Source: Flavobacteriales bacterium (lineage in GTDB: Bacteria > Bacteroidota > Bacteroidia > Flavobacteriales_F > PHOS-HE28). Taken from it: a stretch of DNA of 64,000 nt. The first letter of the stretch is position 1. Every line of letters begins with the position of its first letter. Of the stretch, positions 1 through 8,690 are shown piece by piece. A program made the translations under genes and the position numbers. The DNA is taken from the NCBI GenBank assembly GCA_016721005.1, contig JADKJM010000005.1, positions 248,001 through 312,000 on the forward strand. The letters are read 5' to 3'. The notes under the pieces are model-generated. The model searched no databases. It was not told where the DNA came from and saw only the letters and a list, made by a program, of their open reading frames with translations.

Positions 1-330
1 GGAGGCTTCTGTGAAAGTGTGCATACCCCAGTAGCGGTCACGGTAGAGGTTTGCTCGGGCATCGCCGAGGCGTTGCCGCTTCGTGGGATCGAGGTGTATC
101 CCAACCCGAACAACGGGCAGTTCACCCTTTCACTCTACTTGCTCACGGACACGCGCGTGCAACTCAGCCTGCTCGATGCCCTTGGCAGGCAGGTACGCAC
201 TGAGAGTGCCATGGCTCCGAGCGGTAACTGGCGGCACGTCATGGACCATACCGACCTTCCCAAAGGTCTGTACACCCTGTCCATCGACCTCGCTGGACGA
301 CGCTTCCTGCGCAGGGTGGTCCTTGAATAG
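1..330 (+). CDS. T9SS type A sorting domain protein (C-terminal fragment)
   Basis: The reading frame is open from the first base of the window, so only the C-terminal 109 residues of a longer secreted protein are seen. The last 80 or so residues form a type A T9SS sorting domain: a VYPNPNNGQF motif, then a strand-rich stretch with DALGRQV, LPKGLYTLSI and a final RRVVLE. Such tails direct export through the outer membrane and anchoring at the surface. The residues before it look like the end of an Ig-like domain. The function of the missing part cannot be judged. The gene ends 35 bases before the polyferredoxin gene, in the same orientation. Confidence 0.85.
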   Translation, partial: GGFCESVHTPVAVTVEVCSGIAEALPLRGIEVYPNPNNGQFTLSLYLLTDTRVQLSLLDALGRQVRTESAMAPSGNWRHVMDHTDLPKGLYTLSIDLAGRRFLRRVVLE

Positions 331-365
331 GTGTACGCACGTGGTATCGTGCTTACCCTTGTGAG

Positions 366-2342
366 ATGGAGAAGAAGAAGCACCGATCGTTCGGCAAGTG
401 GCGCACCGCCACCCTGATCGGAGTGCATGTGCTCTTCATCGCCCACTTCGTGCATTGGAAGATCAAGGGGCGCACCCTCGCACCGCTGGAGTTCAATGAG
501 GTGATGTACACGCTCCATCAAGGCATCGTCACGGCCGGCTTCATCCTGATGGCCTTGGTGATGCTGGCCACGGTGTTCTTCGGCCGCTTCTTCTGTTCGT
601 GGGGCTGCCACATCCTGGCCTTGCAGGATAGCTGCGGATGGCTCATGGACAAGTTGCACATCCGCCGTCAGCCCATCCGATCACGGACGCTGATCTGGAT
701 CCCCATGGCCGTGATGTTCTATCTCTTCATCTGGCCCCAAGTGCTTGCGCTCTTTCATGGCTTGGATGGGCCGCAGCTCGAAGTGGTGCAAGCAGGTGGT
801 GCGCGATGGTCCTCCTTCACCACGGACAACTTCTGGCGCAACCTGCCGCCACCGGGCGTTGCGGTGTTCACTTTCTTCATCTGCGGCTTCGCCATCGTCT
901 ATCTACTCGGCAGTCGCGGCTTCTGTTTCCAAGCGTGCCCCTACGGCGCGTTGTTCGGCATCGCCGATCAACTGGCGCCGGGGCGCATCGTGCTGGCGGG
1001 GGACTGTACACAATGCGGCCTGTGTACAAAGGCCTGTACCTCCGATATCCTGGTACATCGCGAACTCGCGACCCACGGCATGGTCACCAACCCGCGCTGT
1101 TTGAAGGATCTGGACTGCATCGCTGTATGTCCGGAGGAAGCCGTGCAATATGGCTTCCGCAAACCACCACTCTTCCGCAAAGGGCAGCCCATGGGCAGCT
1201 ATTCCGGACGCTTCAGCTTCACGTTGAAGGAGGACCTGTTCATGCTTGCCGCATTCGTGATCTCGGTCTTCATCTTCCGCGGGCTGTATGATGCTGTTCC
1301 GTTCCTGCTGGCGGTGGGCTTGGCGGTCTGCACCGCGTACATCCTGCATATGGGTATTCAACTCATCCGCTCCGGAACAATGCAATTGCGCGGCATCCGG
1401 ATCAAGGTGACCGGACACTTGCGACCGGCCGGATGGGTGTTCGGTGCGTTCACGGTCGCCGTGCTGGTCCTATTGGTCCACAGCGGCATCGTGCAGTGGC
1501 ATACCTGGAAAGGGCGCTCGGTATTCACCGAGTTGAGCGGCACCACGGCGGGTGTTCCAGCGGAGCAACTTGGCGAAGGGATCGAACACTATGAGAAAGC
1601 CTTGGCGATCGGGATGATCCGCCCGATCGATCGACGCAAGGAACTCGCCAATTTGTATCTCCTTGCGGGCGAACGCGCGAAGTCCATCGAACTGTTGAAA
1701 GGAATTGTGGCACAGGATCCCGGCCATGTGGAAGCGCGCTACCGTTTGGGCGAACTCGCTGATGCGGCAGGGGATCATCGCGGAGCGATCGCGCATTGGG
1801 AACGCACGCTTCAGGAAGGCCTCGTCCGTCCGCATAGCCGCGATGAGGAATTGCTCGGCTTGGCCGCGCTGGCGCTTGCCGATGAACGCGCGCGTAAGGG
1901 CGAGGTCCGACAAGCCCGGCTCTTGTATGAACAAGCCTCTACGCGAACGCCCAACGACCCACGGCCGCTGCTGTCCTGGGCAGCCTTGGAAGCAGCCTCT
2001 GGCGCTGACCGGAAAGCCATCGCACTTTTGGAACAAGCGCTACAGCGTGGGGCCGACGAAGTGCTGGTGCGCAACAACATCGGCGGCCTCCTCTTGCGCG
2101 GTGGGCAATGGAATGAGGCCCTGGTACAGTACCGGCGCTTGGCGGAATTGCGGCCGGGGGATGCACAGATCCGGTACACGCTCGGGGTCACCCAGGCCCG
2201 TACCGGTGATCCGGTTGCCGCGCAGGAGAGTTTGACCAAGGCCCTTACTTTGGACCCATCCCATACGAACGCTAAAAAGGCCTTGGATCTGCTGGCGCTG
2301 CAACACCGCACGGACCCCGCTCCCACAGGTCCTGGATCCTGA
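366..2342 (+). CDS. NosR/NapH-like membrane polyferredoxin fused to TPR domain
   Basis: This 658-residue protein joins a membrane iron-sulfur module to a TPR module. Residues about 14-180 hold several membrane helices with two CxxxC-type motifs (C77/C81 in CSWGCH and C187/C191 in CFQACP), as in the NosR, NapH and CcoG families. A ferredoxin domain follows, with C214, C217, C220 and C224 for one 4Fe-4S cluster and C245, C251 and C255 for a second, less canonical one. Two or three further helices lie at about 275-375, and residues about 390-645 are TPR repeats. NosG/NosH-like polyferredoxins carry electrons from quinol toward NosZ, and that role is inferred here from position. The flavin (FMN-binding) domain of true NosR is absent. 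The downstream cytochrome gene starts 5 bases after the stop, suggesting an operon. Confidence 0.85.
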   Translation: MEKKKHRSFGKWRTATLIGVHVLFIAHFVHWKIKGRTLAPLEFNEVMYTLHQGIVTAGFILMALVMLATVFFGRFFCSWGCHILALQDSCGWLMDKLHIRRQPIRSRTLIWIPMAVMFYLFIWPQVLALFHGLDGPQLEVVQAGGARWSSFTTDNFWRNLPPPGVAVFTFFICGFAIVYLLGSRGFCFQACPYGALFGIADQLAPGRIVLAGDCTQCGLCTKACTSDILVHRELATHGMVTNPRCLKDLDCIAVCPEEAVQYGFRKPPLFRKGQPMGSYSGRFSFTLKEDLFMLAAFVISVFIFRGLYDAVPFLLAVGLAVCTAYILHMGIQLIRSGTMQLRGIRIKVTGHLRPAGWVFGAFTVAVLVLLVHSGIVQWHTWKGRSVFTELSGTTAGVPAEQLGEGIEHYEKALAIGMIRPIDRRKELANLYLLAGERAKSIELLKGIVAQDPGHVEARYRLGELADAAGDHRGAIAHWERTLQEGLVRPHSRDEELLGLAALALADERARKGEVRQARLLYEQASTRTPNDPRPLLSWAALEAASGADRKAIALLEQALQRGADEVLVRNNIGGLLLRGGQWNEALVQYRRLAELRPGDAQIRYTLGVTQARTGDPVAAQESLTKALTLDPSHTNAKKALDLLALQHRTDPAPTGPGS

Positions 2343-2347
2343 CCCCC

Positions 2348-2749
2348 ATGAACCGCACCGCACTCATCCTGTTCCTGCTCGTACCGACCCTCGGGTTCCA
2401 AATACTTCCACAAGGTGAGCCATGGAAAGCGCCACCCGAGGCCGATAAACTGGTGGACGCCATGGCCAACGATCCGAAAGCCGTGCAGAAAGGGCAGAAG
2501 ATCTTCACCTCCCTCTGCTGGGTATGCCACGGAATGGCAGGGAAAGGCGACGGCCCCAATGCGGCCGCCTTGAAGGTGCATCCTGCCGATCTGGGTTCCC
2601 GGACCGTTCAAGCCCAAACGAACGGTGCCATCTACTGGAAGATCACGCACGGTCGCGGAGAAATGGCATCCTACGAACAAGTGATCTCCCGGGAGCAGCG
2701 CTGGGCCTTGGTACACTACCTGCGAACACTCAAGTCCAACGCCGAATGA
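2348..2749 (+). CDS. Monoheme c-type cytochrome
   Basis: The 133-residue protein has an N-terminal hydrophobic segment (residues about 4-20) that should export it, and one heme-binding CWVCH motif at residues 57-61. A methionine in the GEMASY stretch near residue 104 is a good candidate for the sixth heme ligand. It is a small class I cytochrome, likely a periplasmic electron shuttle. It lies 5 bases after the polyferredoxin gene and its stop overlaps the start of the next gene (ATGA), so the four genes from 366 to 4091 probably form one transcript. The redox partner is not shown by the sequence. Confidence 0.88.
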   Translation: MNRTALILFLLVPTLGFQILPQGEPWKAPPEADKLVDAMANDPKAVQKGQKIFTSLCWVCHGMAGKGDGPNAAALKVHPADLGSRTVQAQTNGAIYWKITHGRGEMASYEQVISREQRWALVHYLRTLKSNAE

Positions 2750-3663
2750 CGCCACTCGATCTTCCATTCCGCCGCGCTTTACTGGGGCTCCTCCTCGGTG
2801 CGATGAGCTACGCCACGATGGCCCAGGAGGCACCGGAGTTGGTGACGAACACCTTCTCTTGGACACAGGTGATCAACGCACAGACCGTGGAGGTGGTGCC
2901 GCGCAAGCGGTCCTTCGGCTTCATGATCCAACACCGGTTCGGCGCGGTCAGCCCGGACGAGCAGGTGTATAAACAATTCCTTGGCCTGGACCTTCCCGCC
3001 AACATCCGTTTCGGGTTCCAGTACGCCCTCACCGATCGTTTGCAATTGGAGACCGGTCGCACCAAGAACGGCAAGACGGTGGACCTTTCGGCCAAATACA
3101 GGATCCTGCGCCAAACCGTGGACGATCGCATGCCGGTTTCCGTGACCGGGTATTTCAACACGGCGATGATGACCGATGCCTTCCCGACCGTGGGGAACAA
3201 TTCCTTCTATGGTGACCGGGTAACACCATTCTCGTATGAGACCAAGCACCGGCTCTCGTATAACACCCAGGTGATCGTTGCACGGCGTTTCAACGATGTC
3301 TTCTCTGCGCAGATCACTGGTGCAGCCGTGTACCGGAACCTGGTGCCTGAAGGGGAAAGCAACCTCACCGTGGCACTGCCTCTCAGTGGTCGTATCAAGG
3401 TCACCACCAAGGGGTCCGTTCTTCTGGAGTACACGCCCATCCTGAAGGGCCAGCAACCGGTGGATCACCTGAACCCCGTGGCGGTGGCATACGAGGTCTC
3501 CACGCTCGGCCATGTGTTCCAGATCATCGTGGCAAGTAGTTCGCAGATCCTCGAGAAGGACCTGTACACCACACCCGCCACGCGCTATGATGACGGGTAC
3601 CTGCTGCTCGGCTTCAACATCGCCCGCACCTTGTTCGTGAAACCCAAGCAACCCCACCCATGA
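2746..3663 (+). CDS. DUF5777-like outer-membrane beta-barrel protein
   Basis: The 305-residue protein begins with a signal peptide ending near MAQEAPE and continues with amphipathic strands typical of outer-membrane beta barrels. Its opening LVTNTFSWTQVINAQTVE and the later FGFQYALTDRLQLETGRT stretch resemble DUF5777, a Bacteroidota family often next to cytochrome genes. I chose the ATG at 2746, which overlaps the previous stop, because a more upstream in-frame ATG lies inside the cytochrome gene and would bury the signal peptide. The next gene again overlaps by ATGA. Its function is unknown; the context suggests a part in respiratory electron transfer or a porin-like role. Confidence 0.8.
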   Translation: MTPLDLPFRRALLGLLLGAMSYATMAQEAPELVTNTFSWTQVINAQTVEVVPRKRSFGFMIQHRFGAVSPDEQVYKQFLGLDLPANIRFGFQYALTDRLQLETGRTKNGKTVDLSAKYRILRQTVDDRMPVSVTGYFNTAMMTDAFPTVGNNSFYGDRVTPFSYETKHRLSYNTQVIVARRFNDVFSAQITGAAVYRNLVPEGESNLTVALPLSGRIKVTTKGSVLLEYTPILKGQQPVDHLNPVAVAYEVSTLGHVFQIIVASSSQILEKDLYTTPATRYDDGYLLLGFNIARTLFVKPKQPHP

Positions 3664-4091
3664 ACCCTCGACCAACCGTTCTTTGGGTCTTCGCATGCAC
3701 CGTACTGCTCGTTGCGGGATGCGCCAAGGATGAAGGACCGGTGATCGTGCAGGATACGATCGATACCGCCTACTTCAACACCGAGGTGCTGCCCATCTTC
3801 ACCCTGCATTGTTGGAATTGCCATCCGGTGAGTGGCGCGTTGGATCTTGGTGCCTCGGAAGCGTCCCCCGGTGTCTCGCAAGCTTATGTCAACTTGGTGA
3901 GCGTGGTCACTACGGGCTACGCACCGCATGTGCGGATCGTACCCGGCGATCCGGATGCATCGGTCCTGTGGCAAAAGGTCACGGGAACCGGGACCTATGG
4001 CCTCAACATGCCGCCGAACGGCACCACGCTCAGCGCCGAAGAGCTACAGACCATACGCGATTGGATCGAGCAGGGTGCCTTGAACAATTGA
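3660..4091 (+). CDS. Cytochrome c-like lipoprotein
   Basis: This 143-residue protein has a lipoprotein signal with a VAGC lipobox (C21) and a single heme motif CWNCH at residues 51-55. The motif is followed by a conserved layout seen in small planctomycete-type cytochrome domains: a glycine-rich stretch, PGDPDASVLWQKV, NMPPNG and a final helix TIRDWIEQGA. It should sit on a periplasm-facing membrane surface. Its start overlaps the stop of the barrel gene, so it closes the four-gene unit. The convergent multicopper oxidase gene ends 8 bases downstream. Confidence 0.85.
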   Translation: MNPRPTVLWVFACTVLLVAGCAKDEGPVIVQDTIDTAYFNTEVLPIFTLHCWNCHPVSGALDLGASEASPGVSQAYVNLVSVVTTGYAPHVRIVPGDPDASVLWQKVTGTGTYGLNMPPNGTTLSAEELQTIRDWIEQGALNN

Positions 4092-4099
4092 CCCGAGGG

Positions 4100-5764
4100 T
4101 CACTCCCGGATCACCTTCGTGTGGGAGATGTTCCCGCCATTGCGTAGCGTGAGGGTGTACACACCGGCCCGCAGTCCACTGATGTCCACGGATCCTGTTG
4201 ATCGTTCGCCGACCTTATCGCGCAGAACGGACCGGCCAACGTTGTCCGTTATCTCCACCGTGCGCACCGGGAATGCGGATCGGTAGTGTACCACGCCTTC
4301 GGTCGGGTTCGGGTATACAGTGATGGATCCATCATCCATCCGGCCCGTCACGGCCATGTGTGGATCGACCACGATGTATTGCGCCATCATCATGTTGTCC
4401 TCGTGCATCAGGTTGTGGCAATGGTACATGAAGGGCCACTCCTCGCCGGTGAGCTCATCGAAGCGCATGATCACGCGCACGGCCTCGCCCACGTCCACCA
4501 GCACCACGTCCTTGGCGCCCTGTTCCCACGCAGGTGGCGCTATCCCATCGCGATCGAGAATGAAGAACGAGCCGCCGTGGATGTGCATGGGATGAGCCAT
4601 GTTGGAATTGTTCTGGAAGGTCCACACTTCCATGCTGCCCAACTGGATCGTGTCGTTGATCACATTGATGTCGTACATCGCACCGTTGATCATGAACATG
4701 CCCATGCCCACCATACCGTTGCCGGTGAGGGTCTTGGTACGACTACCGGTGGCGAAGGCTTCGTCATAAGGCTGCGCCGTGCCTAGCGTCGCTGGTATGG
4801 TGGTGACCGGATCAGCGGTCGGTGCCGTGATGCGGATGCGCAGAACAGGGAAATCGATCCCGCTCAACGGGCTGCTCTCCCACAGGACGTACGAACTACC
4901 CGGCACGGTCGGTGGGAGTTCACTGCCATAGCTCATCAGTAACAAACTGTCGCCTTCCATGCCGGTGAGGTCCAGAAGGATCTCGGCGCGTTCGCCATTG
5001 CTCAAGGGGATCCGGTCCATGGTCACTGGTGCGTTCAGCAGGCCACCGTCGCTGGCGATCACGCTGAAGGGTTGGTCGTTCTCGAAGCCGAGCGGGTAAA
5101 CGCGCGCGTTCGATCCGTTCAACAAGCGCAGGCGCACCACTTGGGCCGGGCATTCCAGGTACGGTCGTGGCGTCCCGTTCACCAGCACCGAGTCACCGAA
5201 AGGCCCGATCACGAAGTCGCCGTTCGCATCGAACTTCCGGTCCTGCACCACCACCGGGAAATCATCCATCCCGTATGTGCGCGGCAGGTCCAATGCAGCC
5301 TCCTCATCGTCCTGCACGATGATGAAACCCGCGATACCCATGCTCGCCTGGAAAGCCGTGAGCATGTGCGGATGCGGATGGTACCAGTAAGTGCCGGCGG
5401 GATTCTTCACCTGGTACTTCACATCCCATACGTCACCGGGATCGATCACCCGCTGTGGGCCACCATCGAATTCGCCGGGCACGCGCAGCCCGTGCCAGTG
5501 CATGGTGGTGATCTGCGACAGGTCGTTGTGGACACGGATCCGTGCAGTGTCCCCGGTATGCATGATCAGCGTGGGGCCGAGGTACTCCGCGCTCGCACCG
5601 TACGTGTTCGTGTTGATCCCCGGATAGAATTGGTGGACATGCTCATCCACCACCAAGTGGAAGGTATCCAGGTCCAGGGCAGGGGGAATGGCCAAGGGGT
5701 TATTGAACTGTGCCGATGCGGACAGGGCCAACATGGCGCAGGCGGGAACGGATAGCTTGATCAT
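4100..5764 (-). CDS. Multicopper oxidase with T9SS type A sorting domain
   Basis: This 554-residue protein has the copper motifs of a three-domain laccase or bilirubin-oxidase type enzyme. In order they are HWHG, WYHPHPH, HPMHIHG and YHCHNLMHEDNMM, the last carrying the type 1 copper Cys, His and Met ligands. The final 80 residues are a type A sorting tail (YPNPTEG, GLRAGVYTLTL), so the enzyme is predicted to be secreted to the cell surface. I chose the ATG at 5764, which gives a clean signal peptide; the frame also offers an upstream TTG. It does not have the two-domain layout of copper nitrite reductase. Likely substrates are metals or phenols, and the gene's place inside a denitrification block may be incidental. 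Confidence 0.9.
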   Translation of the reverse strand: MIKLSVPACAMLALSASAQFNNPLAIPPALDLDTFHLVVDEHVHQFYPGINTNTYGASAEYLGPTLIMHTGDTARIRVHNDLSQITTMHWHGLRVPGEFDGGPQRVIDPGDVWDVKYQVKNPAGTYWYHPHPHMLTAFQASMGIAGFIIVQDDEEAALDLPRTYGMDDFPVVVQDRKFDANGDFVIGPFGDSVLVNGTPRPYLECPAQVVRLRLLNGSNARVYPLGFENDQPFSVIASDGGLLNAPVTMDRIPLSNGERAEILLDLTGMEGDSLLLMSYGSELPPTVPGSSYVLWESSPLSGIDFPVLRIRITAPTADPVTTIPATLGTAQPYDEAFATGSRTKTLTGNGMVGMGMFMINGAMYDINVINDTIQLGSMEVWTFQNNSNMAHPMHIHGGSFFILDRDGIAPPAWEQGAKDVVLVDVGEAVRVIMRFDELTGEEWPFMYHCHNLMHEDNMMMAQYIVVDPHMAVTGRMDDGSITVYPNPTEGVVHYRSAFPVRTVEITDNVGRSVLRDKVGERSTGSVDISGLRAGVYTLTLRNGGNISHTKVIRE

Positions 5765-5841
5765 GGTCCTGGGGCTGATGCACAAGGTTACGCTTCGCTC
5801 ACAAGATGACGGTGGTCAGGACCCGGATCGCACACCCTCGC

Positions 5842-5849
5842 CACCTTTG
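5842..5849 (+). promoter_or_regulatory. Putative Bacteroidota -7 box
   Basis: CACCTTTG matches seven of the eight positions of the TAnnTTTG consensus. It lies 24 bases before the ATG of the OsmC gene, in the spacer that separates it from the divergent multicopper oxidase gene. Confidence 0.4.
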
Positions 5850-5873
5850 GCCGCAGTACGAACACACCGACCG

Positions 5874-6341
5874 ATGACGCACGAAGTGGAGACCGTTTGG
5901 ATGGGAAAGATGCAGTTCAACGCACTGGTGAATGGCCATACCGTGGTCATGGACGCACCGGAGCGCGTAGGCGGTGAGGACCAAGGGCCGATCCCCAAGC
6001 CCTTCATGCTCGTGGCGCTCACAGGCTGCACGGGCATGGATGTGGTGGCGCTGATGCGCAAAGCCGGCAAACCATTGGACCGTTGCGATGTGCGCGCGAT
6101 CGCGGAACTCACCAAAACGCATCCCATCGCCTACACCGGCATCCATGTGGTATATGATATCCAAGGAAAGGAGGAATACCGCGACGATGCGTTAGCCACA
6201 GTGCAGCGCTCACAGAACGAATTGTGCGGCGTGAGCTTCATGCTGAAGAAAGCGATGCCGGTGACCTGGGAGGTGTACTTCAACGGAGCGATGATCTTCA
6301 CGAACAGCGCCAGCGCAGTGGGATCGACCACACCCGGCTGA
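5874..6341 (+). CDS. OsmC family protein
   Basis: The 155-residue protein matches the OsmC/Ohr fold: an N-terminal strand region, then a helix with ALTGCTGMDVV (C52), and a second cysteine in NELCGV (C118). These two cysteines are the peroxidatic pair in this family, which reduces organic hydroperoxides. I chose the ATG at 5874 because residues upstream in the same frame overlap the divergent oxidase promoter region and have no family similarity. It is followed 15 bases later by the NorC-like gene. Whether it protects against reactive nitrogen or oxygen species here is inference. Confidence 0.87.
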   Translation: MTHEVETVWMGKMQFNALVNGHTVVMDAPERVGGEDQGPIPKPFMLVALTGCTGMDVVALMRKAGKPLDRCDVRAIAELTKTHPIAYTGIHVVYDIQGKEEYRDDALATVQRSQNELCGVSFMLKKAMPVTWEVYFNGAMIFTNSASAVGSTTPG

Positions 6342-6356
6342 CGCAAGATCCCGGGA

Positions 6357-6758
6357 ATGCGCACGGTCTGGATCATCCTCTTCATTGCCTTCGCGGGTTA
6401 CACGGCACTCGTGTACACGAACGGGGATGCGGGCCGCATGGAACCCGCCACGGCACAAGTGCGGGCGGGCATGGATACTTGGCAACAACAGAACTGCGCG
6501 AGCTGCCACCAACTGTACGGCCTCGGCGGGTACATGGGTCCGGATCTGACGAACGAGTACCAACGAGCGGGCGAGGAGCGCATGCGGGCCTTCATGCGTT
6601 ACGGCTCCGGGCGTATGCCCGCACTGGAATTGAACGACGCGGAGATCGATGATCTGATCGCCTTCCTGGCATGGGTGGACCGGACCGGTAGCAGCCAGGT
6701 CTCCCCGGAGAACGTGCATTGGTCGGGGACCTATCTCATCAAACCCACCACCCCATGA
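6357..6758 (+). CDS. NorC-like membrane-anchored cytochrome c
   Basis: The 133-residue protein has one N-terminal membrane anchor (residues about 3-20) and a single CASCH heme motif at 47-51. The segment after it (HQLYGLGGYMGPDLTNEY) closely follows the layout of NorC, the cytochrome subunit of bacterial nitric oxide reductase, and a GRMPALELN stretch supplies the probable Met ligand. Its stop overlaps the start of the NorB-like gene (ATGA), the usual norCB arrangement. It should deliver electrons from periplasmic cytochromes to the catalytic subunit. The partner is a divergent NorB, so the assignment to NO reduction is probable, not proven. Confidence 0.85.
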   Translation: MRTVWIILFIAFAGYTALVYTNGDAGRMEPATAQVRAGMDTWQQQNCASCHQLYGLGGYMGPDLTNEYQRAGEERMRAFMRYGSGRMPALELNDAEIDDLIAFLAWVDRTGSSQVSPENVHWSGTYLIKPTTP

Positions 6759-8065
6759 CCACCGCTACCAAGTGGCACATCGGCTTTGCCTTGTTGCTGC
6801 TGGCCACGGCGCTGGTGGTCGGTTCGTTGGCGGCCTTCGCCTTCCTGCTTCCGGATGGGATCGCGCTGATCCCGTTCAGGCAGTTACGCCCCATACACGT
6901 CTCCGCCGCCTTGTTCTGGATCATCAGTGGCGCAACGGCCGGCCTGGTCCATTTCAAGCGTGTGGAATTCGGGGAGACCCGCGGTTCCATACTCTACACC
7001 GGCTTCCTCGTGCTTTGGATCGGGACCATTCTCGCGGTCTTCGGCTTCTACGCCGTGAACCAGTACGGTGGTCGTGAATACTGGGAGTTCCCACCGCTCT
7101 TGGCCATACCCTTATTGTTCGCGTGGTTGCTCCTCATGGCGGACTATTTCCGTGCATGGTTGAAGCGCACCCCCGATCCGCCTTTGTATGTGTGGATGTG
7201 GAGCACGGGCCTGCTCTTCTTCCTGATCACCTTCATCGAGCAGAACCTCTACCAGATCCCCTGGTTCAGGGACAACTACCTCCGCGAGATCACCGTGCAG
7301 TGGAAATCGAACGGGTCCATGGTGGGCGCGTGGAACCAGATGATCTACGGCACTGCGCTCTACCTTATGGTGAAGTTGAGCGGCGATGAAGGGATCGCAC
7401 GTGGAAGGAAGGTCTTCATCTTCTGGTTCCTCGGCCTCAGCAACCTCATGTTCAACTGGGGCCACCACATCTACAATGTGCCCACGGCGGGTTGGATCCG
7501 GCACGTCGCCTACGGCATCAGCATGGCGGAATGGATCTTCCTCATCAACATCATCCAGGGCTTCCGCGCGAAGATGACCGAGCAGCGCATCCACCGGAAC
7601 ATCATCACCTACCGCTTCCTGCTGGCCTCGGAGTTCTGGGTCTTCCTCAACCTCATCCTCGCGCTGTTGATGTCCATCCCGGCGATCAACCGGTACACGC
7701 ACGGCACGCACATCACCGTGGCGCACGCCATGGGCACCACCATCGGCATCAACACGATGATCCTCCTGGCCTCCATCGGAACGATGCTGGGAATGGATGC
7801 ACTACCGGACAAGGAACGCCGGTGGATCAAGATCGGCCGACGGATCACCACGGTGAGCCTACTGGTCTTCTGGTTCGCATTGATCGCGGCGGGCCTGCTC
7901 AAAGGCTATCGTTCCGTCGCGCTCGGCATGACCGACTTCCAAGCGATGATGCAACCGGTCAATAACGTGCTGTATGTATTCGCATACGCAGGACTCGGCG
8001 TATTGCTCGGGCTGGGGATCGTGGTATGGGCCTACTTCAACAGGTTGCTGCAACCATCCTCCTGA
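6755..8065 (+). CDS. Divergent NorB-like heme-copper oxidase superfamily subunit I
   Basis: This 436-residue protein has about 12 membrane helices and aligns by eye with the catalytic subunit of nitric oxide reductase. H48 corresponds to the first low-spin heme ligand and H237-H238 (WGHHIY) to the paired active-site histidines. The YTHGTHITVAH stretch includes H324, equivalent to the high-spin heme ligand. Two key positions differ. The histidine of the VHLWVEGVWE motif aligns with N186 and the nearby glutamates are also gone (SNGSMVGAWN). The second low-spin heme histidine aligns with M326. It therefore belongs to a non-canonical branch. The ATG at 6755 overlaps the NorC stop. NO reduction is the favoured role; an O2-reducing or sensing role is possible. 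Confidence 0.8.
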   Translation: MTTATKWHIGFALLLLATALVVGSLAAFAFLLPDGIALIPFRQLRPIHVSAALFWIISGATAGLVHFKRVEFGETRGSILYTGFLVLWIGTILAVFGFYAVNQYGGREYWEFPPLLAIPLLFAWLLLMADYFRAWLKRTPDPPLYVWMWSTGLLFFLITFIEQNLYQIPWFRDNYLREITVQWKSNGSMVGAWNQMIYGTALYLMVKLSGDEGIARGRKVFIFWFLGLSNLMFNWGHHIYNVPTAGWIRHVAYGISMAEWIFLINIIQGFRAKMTEQRIHRNIITYRFLLASEFWVFLNLILALLMSIPAINRYTHGTHITVAHAMGTTIGINTMILLASIGTMLGMDALPDKERRWIKIGRRITTVSLLVFWFALIAAGLLKGYRSVALGMTDFQAMMQPVNNVLYVFAYAGLGVLLGLGIVVWAYFNRLLQPSS

Positions 8066-8141
8066 AAGGAGCGGGGTCCCATTGCGACCCCATGGCCTCG
8101 ATCAACCGGATCGCGCAGGTCGACATCGCTTCGGCTCCGCG

Positions 8142-8624
8142 CTAGTCGTCGTCCTCGTCCGACTCATCGTGCCCGGCCTCACCGTGCCCCGCCTCGCCCA
8201 TGGTCGCATTCAACCAAGCGATAAGCTGGTCCTTTTGGGCACCACTCAACTGCGCATGCCCGTGCATCCGTGCGTAGTTGGCAGGAGGCATTTCACCCTC
8301 GGCCAACTCTTCACCGCTTTTGGCGGCATGCTCACTACCCACGAACAGATCCCATCGAGAGTAGTTCAGTTCCTCCCGGCCTTCATCAATGTGGCGTTGA
8401 ATGATGAAGTTGATCGGGGTCACATACGCCCAGAACGGATATTCGGTCCGGTCGCTGTGGCAATCGTAACACGCCCCAACCACAAGCGCTTGGATATCCG
8501 CAGGCGCGTTGGTCATCGCCAGCATGTCCTTCGATGGGTCGATCGCAGGTGCGCTACGATCGGGTTGGAAGAATTGTGCTACCAGCGTTATCGCCAGAAG
8601 AGCAAGGAGTATTCGCTTGATCAT
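8142..8624 (-). CDS. Heme-binding domain cytochrome c
   Basis: The 160-residue protein has an N-terminal membrane segment (residues 3-18), a CYDCHS heme motif at 52-56 and the conserved stretches YPFWAYVTP, HIDEGREELNYSRW and GEMPPANYARMH of the family usually called heme-binding domain protein. Its tail (about residues 143-160) is rich in Gly, His, Glu and Asp. I chose the ATG at 8624; the frame extends upstream only to a TTG. It is convergent with the NorB-like gene and 66 bases downstream of the heme-copper-like gene on the same strand, so the two may be co-transcribed. It probably shuttles electrons in the periplasm. Confidence 0.83.
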   Translation of the reverse strand: MIKRILLALLAITLVAQFFQPDRSAPAIDPSKDMLAMTNAPADIQALVVGACYDCHSDRTEYPFWAYVTPINFIIQRHIDEGREELNYSRWDLFVGSEHAAKSGEELAEGEMPPANYARMHGHAQLSGAQKDQLIAWLNATMGEAGHGEAGHDESDEDDD

Positions 8625-8690
8625 TGGTCCGGTGTTCTTGGTTGAGGATGGGGTTCGGTCCAAGCTGAGAGCGATTCGCCTGACAATGGA

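Noticed and set aside
2524..2745. Upstream extension of the DUF5777 gene
   Set aside because: The extension lies inside the cytochrome c gene; the overlapping ATG at 2746 gives a proper signal peptide.
4100..5764. Copper nitrite reductase (NirK)
   Set aside because: The protein has the four laccase-type copper motifs including HCHxxxHxxxxM with three-domain spacing, not the two-domain NirK layout.
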